Of a stretch of 64,000 bases of DNA, positions 48,117-55,627 are shown in pieces. The stretch covers positions 79,922 to 143,921 of the forward strand of contig DATKYQ010000025.1 in assembly GCA_035528415.1 (NCBI GenBank). Reading direction: 5' to 3'. How positions within the stretch are numbered: the stretch's first letter is position 1; the number at the start of each line of letters is the position of its first letter. The translations under genes and the position numbers were made by a program. This DNA comes from DATKYQ01 sp035528415 (GTDB taxonomy: Bacteria; Myxococcota; B64-G9). Under the pieces are notes generated by a model. It worked only from the letters and a program-made list of their open reading frames with translations, was not told the origin of the DNA and searched no databases.

Positions 48117-49352
48117 TCAAGGCAGATTAGGAATCCAGCGCGCGGCCGGAGCGATGAGCAAGGGCTTGCCTTCGTTGTCCAGGCGCCTGAATCCATCTCC
48201 TTGCTCGACCAACTGGACGGCCGGAACTCCCAGGGCTGACTGAAAACGTTTCAGGTTGGCGTCGGGATGATCGTTCTTGTGTTTGGCCTCGACCAGCAGA
48301 AATGGCCGGCGGTTTTCACATAGAACGAAGTCCACTTCGCGTCCTTCCTTGGTGCGTATGAAATACAGGCCGATGCGCCCACAGCCCATGTCGTTCCAGT
48401 TCGAGACGGCTCTGTGCAACTCTATGGCGACCATGTTTTCAAATCTGGCCCCTGCATCGTCAATCAGCGCGGGATCGAACAGGTATGTCTTGCGCTCCTT
48501 TTGCAACGAGCGCTGGATGTTCTTGGTCCAGGGCGTCAGCGTGAAAGCGAGGTAGAAGCGATCGAGAGTAGTCAACCAGCTTCTGACCGTGTTGTAGGCA
48601 ACTCTCAGATCGGCAGCCAGGCCGGGTATTGACAGCGGCGACCCCACCTTCGAGGGCAGCAAGGAAAAAAGCAACTCCAGTGTCTCGACGTTTTTGATCC
48701 CGGTCAGATCCCGGATGTCCTCGCGAATCAGTTGGCGGTAATAGGCGGCTGCCCAACGGTGATAGGTTGTCTTCCTGGCCGAAAGGAAAGGCTCGGGAAA
48801 GCCGCTGTGAGTCGCCAGCATCCGCCAGGTGGATTGGCAGCCGGAGACATCCGTGTCGCACAGGCGTAGAGGATCGTTTTTGAATGTGGCAAAATCGTTT
48901 CCCCGGCAATGCAACTCGGCAAGCGTGAGCGGCCACAGGTGACAGAGATGGTAACGCCCGGCAAGGGAGTCGCCTCCTCTCTGGTAGAGATCGAGCCTGC
49001 CGCTTCCCAGCACAAGAAATTGGAACTGTTCATGAAACCGGTCGTAGACGCCCTTCAGGTAGTTCTTCCAGTCTGAGTACTTGTGAATCTCGTCGAACAA
49101 CACAAGCGGCCACGACTCATCCTTGCGAAGCACATCTTGGAAAAAATATGGATCCTCCAATAACCTGCGTTTGTCTGTAATGATATCCCAGTTGAAGTAC
49201 ACGCTTTGCGAAAATTCCTTGGCTATCATCTTCGCAAGCGTTGTCTTGCCACACTGCCGCGGACCGGCAAGCAGCACCATGCTCTTCTCGGCCGACAATT
49301 CCTTCCAGAGCTGGACGTATGGTTGACGTGAAAGCACCTGACTATAATACAT
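48117..49352 (-). CDS. AAA ATPase with DUF4143 domain
   Basis: 411 residues from ATG 49352. Walker A is AGPRQCGKTTL and Walker B LVLFDEIHK; a sensor-like VLGSGRL follows. The C-terminal half (about 200-400) is the DUF4143 region with a PD-(D/E)XK-like EVDFVLCENRRPFLLVEAKH. This family is widespread and often mobile; its role is not settled (ATPase plus nuclease-like fold). The in-frame GTG 49337 may be the true start: the promoter at 49344-49371 has its -10 box between the ATG and that GTG, ending 6 bases before it. AT-rich flanks contrast with the rest of the window and hint at transfer together with the ImmA/PIN genes. Confidence 0.85.
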   Translation of the reverse strand: MYYSQVLSRQPYVQLWKELSAEKSMVLLAGPRQCGKTTLAKMIAKEFSQSVYFNWDIITDKRRLLEDPYFFQDVLRKDESWPLVLFDEIHKYSDWKNYLKGVYDRFHEQFQFLVLGSGRLDLYQRGGDSLAGRYHLCHLWPLTLAELHCRGNDFATFKNDPLRLCDTDVSGCQSTWRMLATHSGFPEPFLSARKTTYHRWAAAYYRQLIREDIRDLTGIKNVETLELLFSLLPSKVGSPLSIPGLAADLRVAYNTVRSWLTTLDRFYLAFTLTPWTKNIQRSLQKERKTYLFDPALIDDAGARFENMVAIELHRAVSNWNDMGCGRIGLYFIRTKEGREVDFVLCENRRPFLLVEAKHKNDHPDANLKRFQSALGVPAVQLVEQGDGFRRLDNEGKPLLIAPAARWIPNLP

Positions 49353-49385
49353 CGTACTGAAATATAGTCAAGACGATATTTCAGT
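49344..49385 (-). promoter_or_regulatory. Promoter and overlapping operator of the DUF4143 ATPase gene
   Basis: A perfect 10-base inverted repeat, ACTGAAATAT (49356-49365) / ATATTTCAGT (49376-49385), with a 10-base centre. On the minus strand TTGACT (49371-49366) sits in that centre, followed by a 16-base spacer and TATTAT (49349-49344). A protein bound to the repeat would cover the -35 box. Confidence 0.6.
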
Positions 49386-49495
49386 AGACTCAAATATTCG
49401 GCATCCTGCATGAAAAGCCGCCACGTCTTTAGGGCCCCTGCCCCCTTGACCCGGCCCGGGTGACGGAGTACATCTCTGTCTTCTGGAGGTGAATC

Positions 49496-50749
49496 ATGGG
49501 CAAGCTGGCTCTTACTGGTGGCCCGCGGACCTATACCGACTTCTGGCCCCCATGGCCGGTCTACACCGACGAAGACCGCCAGGCGCTGGCCGAGGTACTC
49601 GAATCGCGCAACTGGGGCGGCTATCCCTCGCCCAACCAACGGGCACGCGAATTCGCCGGCGCCTTTGCCGCCGCCCACGACGCCGCCTTCGGCATCTGCG
49701 CCGCCAACGGGTCGGTCACCCTCGAGGTCGCCCTGCGCGCGGCCGGCATCAAGGCCGGCGACGAGGTGATCGTCACGCCCTACACCTGGATCGCCACCGC
49801 CGGGGCGCCGGTAATGGTTAACGCCGTGCCGGTCTTCGCCGACATCGACGCCGACAACTACTGCCTCGACCCGGCCGCAGTCGAGGCGGCCATCGGCGAG
49901 CGCACCCGGGCCATCATCGCGGTGCACCTCGGCTGCTCGCTGGCCGACCTGGATGCGCTCGTGGCCATCGCCGAGAAGCACGACTTGGTGCTGATCGAAG
50001 ACTGCGCCCACGCGCACGGCGCCAAGTGGAAGAACAAGGGCGCAGGCTCACATGGCCAGTTGGGCTCGTTTTCCTTCCAGAGTTCGAAACTGATGACCGC
50101 CGGAGAAGGCGGCATGATCCTCACCAGCGACGAGGAACTCGAGCAACGCTGCCAGTCTTACGTCAACTGCGGACGCAAGGAGCCGGGCTATGATCGCTTC
50201 GAGGGGACGCTCTTTTCCGGCAATTACCGCATGACCGAATTCCAGGCCGCTTTACTCATGGTGCGCCTGGGGGCGCTCGAGCCCGAACGGGTCTTGCGCG
50301 AGCACAACGCCGACTACCTGTCCGAACTGCTCGACGAGATAGACGGCATAACCCCGCTTGCGCGCGACGAGCGCGTCACCCACCGCAGCATCTACCAGTT
50401 CATCCTGCGTTACGATCCGGAGGCCTTCGGCGGCGCTCCGCGCGACCGCTTCGTCGAGGCGCTCAGCGCCGAGGGAATCCCCGCCGAGGGCGACTTCTAT
50501 ATCCCGGTTTACAAGAGCCCGCTTTTTACGGTCGGCGCCGATCGATTCCCGGCCATCAATGATAGATACGGCCAACGCATCGATCCAGACCAGATCGATT
50601 GCCCGATAGCCGAGAAGGCCGCATACCAAGAAGCGATCTGGCTGCACCATCCGCTGTTGATGGCGGGCCGAACCCAGATGGAGGCAATCGCCGAGGCGAT
50701 CCGCAAGATCCAGAGACACTCCGGCGAGCTTGCGGGAGAGGCAATATGA
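49496..50749 (+). CDS. DegT/DnrJ/EryC1 family aminotransferase
   Basis: 417 residues. PLP-dependent sugar aminotransferase fold: ICAANGSVTLEVALRAAGI, DEVIVTPYTWIATAGAP, LIEDCAHAHGAKW, cofactor lysine K198 in SFQSSKLMTAGEGGMI, and NYRMTEFQAALLMVRLG. Members transfer an amino group to keto-sugars (surface sugars, antibiotics, aminocyclitols). The neighbours, an Idh/MocA oxidoreductase and a BadF-type sugar kinase, make an inositol- or keto-sugar substrate likely: the dehydrogenase makes the ketone and this enzyme aminates it. GGAGGTGA precedes ATG 49496 perfectly. The stop overlaps the next gene (ATGA). Confidence 0.9.
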   Translation: MGKLALTGGPRTYTDFWPPWPVYTDEDRQALAEVLESRNWGGYPSPNQRAREFAGAFAAAHDAAFGICAANGSVTLEVALRAAGIKAGDEVIVTPYTWIATAGAPVMVNAVPVFADIDADNYCLDPAAVEAAIGERTRAIIAVHLGCSLADLDALVAIAEKHDLVLIEDCAHAHGAKWKNKGAGSHGQLGSFSFQSSKLMTAGEGGMILTSDEELEQRCQSYVNCGRKEPGYDRFEGTLFSGNYRMTEFQAALLMVRLGALEPERVLREHNADYLSELLDEIDGITPLARDERVTHRSIYQFILRYDPEAFGGAPRDRFVEALSAEGIPAEGDFYIPVYKSPLFTVGADRFPAINDRYGQRIDPDQIDCPIAEKAAYQEAIWLHHPLLMAGRTQMEAIAEAIRKIQRHSGELAGEAI

Positions 50750-51828
50750 AGGAGATCAAGGTCGGCATCATCGGTTCGGGATTTATAGCCGGTGTTCACT
50801 GCGACGCCATCGCCGGCCTTCAAGGCGCCCGCGTGGCCGCCCATTGCGATACCGATCGCGAGCGTGGTGCGGCCTTCGTCAAAACGAGAAAAATCGAGGA
50901 CACTTTCCCCGATCACAAGAGCATGCTCGAGGAGGCAGACATCGACGCGGTCATCGTCGGCGTGCCCAACTTCCTGCACGCATCTCTGGCCGTCGATATT
51001 ATCGAGACCGGCAGGCACGTAATCATCGAAAAACCGCTTTGCCTGACGCTGGCCGAGGCCGACCGGATAATCGAGCGCGCCCGCAAGAAGGGCGTGCTGG
51101 TGTGCTACGCCGAGGAACTCTGCTTCGTCCCCAAGTACGTGCGCGCCAAACAAATCGCAGACGGGGGCGGCGTGGGAGACGTCTACCGGGTCAGCCAGGT
51201 CGAGAAGCACGAGGGGCCCTACTCGCCCTGGTTCTGGCAGGCGGAAAAAGCCGGCGGTGGGATTCTAATGGATATGGGCTGCCACTCGATCGAGTTCGCG
51301 CGCTGGTTCTTGGGCAAGCCGCGCGTGCGAGCTGTCAGCGCCTGGATGGACACGGTGCTGCACAAGGACAAGACCGAGATGGAGGACGACGTCATCATCC
51401 TGCTGGAGTTCGAAACCGGTCAAACCGCCCTGCTCGAATCGAGTTGGGCGCTGCTGGGTGGGATGGACTCGATCACCCACGTCTTCGGTAAGCAGGGCGT
51501 GATCCACGCCGACCTGCTCAAGGGCATGGGGCTCAACGTCTACTCGCTGCAGGGTTACGGCGACTACGCCCCCGCTGCGCGCGGTTGGACATTCCCCGAC
51601 TACGAGTGGAACTGGAACAACGGCTACCCGCAGGAAGACAGCCATTTCTTCGACTGTATGCGTAACGGCTCTGAACCCAGCGAGAGCGGCCAAGACGGCA
51701 GGCAGGTGCTCGAGATCATGATGGCCTGTTACGCCTCGGCGGCCGAGGGCCGGCGCATCGAGTTGCCCTACACACCGCCGGAAGGCATCAAGACCCCGGT
51801 CGAGATCTGGCTGCGCTCGCGCGGCTGA
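50746..51828 (+). CDS. Gfo/Idh/MocA family oxidoreductase
   Basis: 360 residues. N-terminal Rossmann fold with VGIIGSGFIAGVHCDAI (NAD(P) loop) and the conserved E-K-P in HVIIEKPLCLTLAEA; the C-terminal half is the usual alpha/beta substrate domain with GGGILMDMGCHSIEFARWFLG, where the Asp/His pair lies. The family oxidises or epimerises sugars and inositols. Start ATG 50746 overlaps the aminotransferase stop by four bases, so translation is coupled. Confidence 0.92.
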   Translation: MKEIKVGIIGSGFIAGVHCDAIAGLQGARVAAHCDTDRERGAAFVKTRKIEDTFPDHKSMLEEADIDAVIVGVPNFLHASLAVDIIETGRHVIIEKPLCLTLAEADRIIERARKKGVLVCYAEELCFVPKYVRAKQIADGGGVGDVYRVSQVEKHEGPYSPWFWQAEKAGGGILMDMGCHSIEFARWFLGKPRVRAVSAWMDTVLHKDKTEMEDDVIILLEFETGQTALLESSWALLGGMDSITHVFGKQGVIHADLLKGMGLNVYSLQGYGDYAPAARGWTFPDYEWNWNNGYPQEDSHFFDCMRNGSEPSESGQDGRQVLEIMMACYASAAEGRRIELPYTPPEGIKTPVEIWLRSRG

Positions 51829-51840
51829 GGCGCCCGAATC

Positions 51841-52821
51841 ATGCGACACGTCCTGGGAGTCGACGCCGGCGGCACCAAGACGGTGGCGGCCGTGGCCACC
51901 GAGGACGGCCGGGTGTGCGGCATCGGACACGCCGGCTGCGCCAACTTCCAGGCCTGCGGTACGGCCGGCGCCGCCGGGCAGATCGATCTGGCCGTGCGGC
52001 AGGCCGCCCGGCAGGCCGGCCTTGAGCCGCAAGCGTTCGCGGCCGTATGTTACGGCATCTCCGGCGCCGACCGCCCGCGTGATTTCGAGCGCGTGCGCGA
52101 CTTCACAAGGCCCATTGCGCCCTGTCCCGTCTACCGGCTGGAAAACGACACGCTGATAGCCCTGCGGGCCGGCACGCCCGACGGGGTGGGGATCGCCTTG
52201 ATCGCCGGCACCGGCTCCAATGCCATCGGCCGCAACAAGGCCGGCCAGACTCTCGGGGTGGGCGGTCTGGGACATCTGTCCGGCGACTACGGCTCGGCCG
52301 GCCAACTCGGCCAAGCGGCCGTGGTGGCGGCCATGATGGGCCGCGACGGCCGCGGCCCCGAGACCCTTCTCGATCAATTGATCTGCCGGCACCTCGATCT
52401 TGCGACTATCGTGGACATCATCGAATACGAGTATTACGACTCAGACCTGCCGGCCCTCGACCTGGGTACGCTTGCGCCTCTGGTCTTCGAGGCCGCGAGT
52501 GCCGAAGACAATGTGGCTATCACAATTCTGGACGATGCCGGCAAGAGAATCGCATGTGCGGTCAAAGTGATCCTAAAGCGCCTGTTTGGCGATCATCCCG
52601 ATGTCAATATCGTCTTTGGCGGTTCGATCTTTCAGCAGGGCGCGCATCCCGCTTTGATCGACACGATTACCCGCGAGTGTCTACCCGATCACCCCGGACT
52701 CAAATTCACGAAACTCGATGTTCCTCCGGTGGTAGGCGCGATCGAGTTCGCCTTCGACGACTGCGGCTGGCCCGTGACCTCAAAGATACACGTCCGCCTG
52801 CGGGAAAGGAAATACGAATGA
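51841..52821 (+). CDS. BadF/BadG-type sugar kinase (N-acetylglucosamine kinase-like)
   Basis: 326 residues of the ASKHA fold: phosphate loop GVDAGGTKTVAAVA, YRLENDTLIALRAGTP (catalytic Asp), IALIAGTGSNAIGRN and GGLGHLSGDYGSAG, as in N-acetylglucosamine kinases of the BadF/BadG family. It should phosphorylate an amino sugar or related polyol, in line with the aminotransferase upstream. The benzoyl-CoA reductase activators of the family have [4Fe-4S] Cys ligands, which are absent here. It is 12 bases after the oxidoreductase and overlaps the lipoprotein gene (ATGA). Confidence 0.85.
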   Translation: MRHVLGVDAGGTKTVAAVATEDGRVCGIGHAGCANFQACGTAGAAGQIDLAVRQAARQAGLEPQAFAAVCYGISGADRPRDFERVRDFTRPIAPCPVYRLENDTLIALRAGTPDGVGIALIAGTGSNAIGRNKAGQTLGVGGLGHLSGDYGSAGQLGQAAVVAAMMGRDGRGPETLLDQLICRHLDLATIVDIIEYEYYDSDLPALDLGTLAPLVFEAASAEDNVAITILDDAGKRIACAVKVILKRLFGDHPDVNIVFGGSIFQQGAHPALIDTITRECLPDHPGLKFTKLDVPPVVGAIEFAFDDCGWPVTSKIHVRLRERKYE

Positions 52822-54167
52822 AGAGATTTCTTGTATTTCTGGCGACGTCTTTGGCGATGTCTTTGGCCGCCTGCCATGCGCAGCCTCCGTTGGCGCCGGT
52901 GGCGCGGCCCATCGCCGGCTACTGGTTCGACGAATTCCGGGCCCGACGGGCCGCCATGCAGCATCCCGATTTCATCGCCGGCTCGGCCATCGTCAAGCTG
53001 ACCCCCAAGAAGCCGGGTGTCAGGATCGCCGGGCACGGCCACTGGCGCAAGCATTCCAAGGGTGTGCTGGACGACGTCCATGCCCGGGTGCTCTATCTCG
53101 ACTCCGGACGCCAGGCACTGGTGCTGGTATCGCTGGAGTTCATCGGCTTCATGCACCAGCGCGTAGATCGCATCCGTGCCCGGGTAACGCGCAAGCACTC
53201 CGACAGCATCTTGATCGCCTCGACTCACAACCATGCCGGCCCGGACACCGAGGGCCTGTGGGGTGAGCCGGTGCTGGGGATGATCCCGATCAAATCGGGC
53301 GTCGATCGCGATTATCTGAACTGGGTGGAGAAGAAGGTGGCCGGCGCCATCCTGCGCGCGGTGGCCCGTGCCCGCCCGGCCAGGCTCTACCTGGGTCGCT
53401 TCCATGCACCCCGGGGCCTGGTGGTCAACATGCGCGAGCCCGAAGATGTCCCGCGCGAAGTGCTGGTGCTCAGGGCCGCCGGCCGCGACGGTTTCACAAT
53501 CGGCACGCTGGTCGATTTCGGCAACCATGCCGAGGCCCTGCAGGACAATAACCGCTGGCTGAGCGCAGACTGGCCGGGAGTACTCTGCCGCCAGGTGGAC
53601 GCCGCCCTGGGCGGCACGACCCTGTTCTTCTCAGGCCCGGCCGGGGGCATGCTCGAGCCGGCCAATGATCCCGACGATCCGGAATCCGAGCGCATCGCCT
53701 TCAGGAACAAACTGGGCGGCGCGTTGGCCGAGGGGGTCATCCGTCAGGCCATCGGCGGTATGGAAGAGATCCCCCGCCCGCGCATAGAGCGTTTCACGCG
53801 CCACTTCGAGCTGCCAATCAAGGCCGACGGTATAGTGGCACTGGCTATGAATCTGCATCTGATCGAGCCCCGCCCGCTGCACGACGGCCGCCTGATAACC
53901 GAGGCGGCCCTAATAAACATCGGCCCACTGCAGATAATCACCATCCCGGGCGAGGTCACGCCGGCCTTCGGACGCAAGATCGCGGCCGAACTGCGGGCGC
54001 GTTACAAGATGATCATCACCCTGGGCATGGATCACCTGGCCTACATGATCACCCCGCGCCAGTGGAAAGATCCCCGCTTCGGATACGAACGAGAGATGTC
54101 CCTCGGGCCCCAGACCACGGGGTTAGTGTTGGAGCAGGTTCACCTGTTGGCCCAGGAAGCAAATTAA
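52818..54167 (+). CDS. Neutral ceramidase-like lipoprotein
   Basis: 449 residues. A lipoprotein signal (ATSLAMSLAAC, lipid-modified Cys at about 19) leads to a domain like neutral/alkaline non-lysosomal ceramidase. Zn-site stretches include GHGHWRKHSKG, STHNHAGPDTEG (ceramidases have STHTHSGP), VDFGNHAEAL and IPGEVTPAFG. Ceramidases cut the amide of ceramide. At 449 residues it is shorter than the roughly 650-residue enzymes and seems to lack the C-terminal Ig-like part. As the last gene of a sugar-amination operon it may trim an N-acyl lipid or sugar at the envelope (inference). It overlaps the kinase by four bases. Confidence 0.83.
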   Translation: MKRFLVFLATSLAMSLAACHAQPPLAPVARPIAGYWFDEFRARRAAMQHPDFIAGSAIVKLTPKKPGVRIAGHGHWRKHSKGVLDDVHARVLYLDSGRQALVLVSLEFIGFMHQRVDRIRARVTRKHSDSILIASTHNHAGPDTEGLWGEPVLGMIPIKSGVDRDYLNWVEKKVAGAILRAVARARPARLYLGRFHAPRGLVVNMREPEDVPREVLVLRAAGRDGFTIGTLVDFGNHAEALQDNNRWLSADWPGVLCRQVDAALGGTTLFFSGPAGGMLEPANDPDDPESERIAFRNKLGGALAEGVIRQAIGGMEEIPRPRIERFTRHFELPIKADGIVALAMNLHLIEPRPLHDGRLITEAALINIGPLQIITIPGEVTPAFGRKIAAELRARYKMIITLGMDHLAYMITPRQWKDPRFGYEREMSLGPQTTGLVLEQVHLLAQEAN

Positions 54168-54347
54168 GACCAATATATTCAACCCGTTCTGTTTTCGCCG
54201 CGGGTATTGCGGCACCTGCCTCGCAATGGCGTTGACCGGTGTGTCAAGATCTGGTACAGGTAACAATGTCTGGTGGGTGATCGGCTCGATCATCCTTCTT
54301 GTAACCTGGCGCCACTGAGGGTTAGGCGACGCCTTGATGTAGGGCAT
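54123..54347 (-). CDS. Possible small ORF of unknown function
   Basis: 74 residues from ATG 54347, preceded by AAGGA at 5 bases. It has a basic, Gln/Pro-rich N-terminal half and a hydrophobic stretch near the end (LNILVLICFLG). Its last 45 bases overlap the ceramidase-like gene on the other strand. I recognise no family. It could be a remnant of a longer gene or a chance ORF; the 284-base gap it occupies otherwise holds only the hairpin at 54394-54408. Confidence 0.25.
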   Translation of the reverse strand: MPYIKASPNPQWRQVTRRMIEPITHQTLLPVPDLDTPVNAIARQVPQYPRRKQNGLNILVLICFLGQQVNLLQH

Positions 54348-54393
54348 CGATTCCTTTTTGACGATCGGGGATTTGCTTGACGGGCAATGTCCG

Positions 54394-54408
54394 TTTCCCT
54401 TCGGGAAA
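54394..54408. terminator. Hairpin in the 54168-54451 gap
   Basis: TTTCCC, 3-base loop TTC, GGGAAA: a perfect 6-bp stem about 40 bases upstream of the next gene. It could end transcripts of the sugar operon or mark the next gene's leader; no T-run follows. Confidence 0.3.
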
Positions 54409-54451
54409 TGCGGTCGCTTTATTAGACAAACGGGTAGGCAGGGAGGTTGGC

Positions 54452-55627
54452 ATGTCCGAGGACAGGCGGGAATCGCCGACGGAGCAGGATCAGATCGAGA
54501 AACTGGTCGAGATGCTGAGCGTCTCGGTTGCGAATGGCGTGACCCGGGGCCTTGATCAGTCTCTCGATGTCGGCAAGATCGTGAACCTGATAGAAGGGCT
54601 CGAGAAAAAAGTCGATGGGCTGCAACAGGAGGTCGAGCGCTTGCGCGCGGCACGCGTGCAGGCAGCGCCGGTGTTGAAGACTCCATTTGTCCCTAGCGTG
54701 CCACTTGCGTCCATCTCCAACCGTCCGCCCATCTCCAGCCGGCCGCGGAACCGCAACCCCGTGCGCCCGACCGTCAGTTATCGAATCGATCCGCGTAAAA
54801 CATCGTCGGACGACTCCAACTGCACCGAACCCGGCTGCGATCGGCCGGCGCGCAGCCGCGGGTTGTGCTCGATGCACTACCAGCGCCTGCGCTCCAAGGA
54901 ACGCAAGATTACGGACAAGCAGACCTCGTCCGACCCGTTACCGCCGCCCCCGGGTTCGCGCAATCAGGCCATCGTCGAGAAGGGGCGCACCGGAACACGC
55001 GGAGTGTTTTCGATTCTTTACGACGAGAAGGGCCACAAGCTGCTGTCCGGTTTTATCAATCAGATTAAATTAGATCGCGGCGATTTGATCTTGCGTCTCA
55101 ACGAAAACTTCAAGGGTCTGCCGGGAGTACCGCTCGAGGAAGAAGATGTTCTACGCTCGGTCCACTATCACGATCTCGGCGAGGCTTTAAGGAAAAGAGA
55201 GGGCGAGATTCTCTGCCGGCACCTGACCAAGCAGCGCGGCTCGCTGGTCAAGACCTCCCAGAAGATGAAGTTGACCATCGACAAGTTGCGCCGGCGCATC
55301 GAAGAGCTCGGCCTTCAGGAGGAGAGCACACGGATCCGCAACGAGTTCAAGGACGAGGTGCTCGAGCAGGCCACCTTCAACGAACGCCTGAACCTGGCTT
55401 TGACCAGGGAAAAGTACCTAGAAGATCTGGGCATCGAAAAGGAAGTGGATGAACTGTTGCTTACGGAGATCAGCGAGCAATTCTCCCGCCTGCAGGACGG
55501 CGACGAGCAAGAAAAACAAGAGCAGATTTGCCGCCTGCTGTCTATCGACAGCGAACTATACCTGCGCATGGTGAAACGTTTCGGCCTGCAGACAAACGGG
55601 GGCAACGACCGTCCGGAGAGTCCCTGA
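54452..55627 (+). CDS. Protein with Cys/His zinc motif and Fis-type helix-turn-helix
   Basis: 391 residues, no signal. An N-terminal coiled coil (about 35-65) is followed by a Pro/Arg-rich linker and a short zinc-binding motif CTEPGCDRPARSRGLC.MHY (CX4CX8CX2H, about 128-146), as in phage-like and HNH-associated 'RGLCSMHYQR' proteins. A region about 185-290 contains ILCRHLTKQRGSLVKTSQKM and TIDKLRRRIEELGL, which matches the Fis/NtrC-type helix-turn-helix rhythm. A helical C-terminus completes it. Probably a DNA-binding regulator. ATG 54452 is chosen for GGGAGG just upstream. Its stop overlaps the next ATG by one base. Confidence 0.65.
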   Translation: MSEDRRESPTEQDQIEKLVEMLSVSVANGVTRGLDQSLDVGKIVNLIEGLEKKVDGLQQEVERLRAARVQAAPVLKTPFVPSVPLASISNRPPISSRPRNRNPVRPTVSYRIDPRKTSSDDSNCTEPGCDRPARSRGLCSMHYQRLRSKERKITDKQTSSDPLPPPPGSRNQAIVEKGRTGTRGVFSILYDEKGHKLLSGFINQIKLDRGDLILRLNENFKGLPGVPLEEEDVLRSVHYHDLGEALRKREGEILCRHLTKQRGSLVKTSQKMKLTIDKLRRRIEELGLQEESTRIRNEFKDEVLEQATFNERLNLALTREKYLEDLGIEKEVDELLLTEISEQFSRLQDGDEQEKQEQICRLLSIDSELYLRMVKRFGLQTNGGNDRPESP

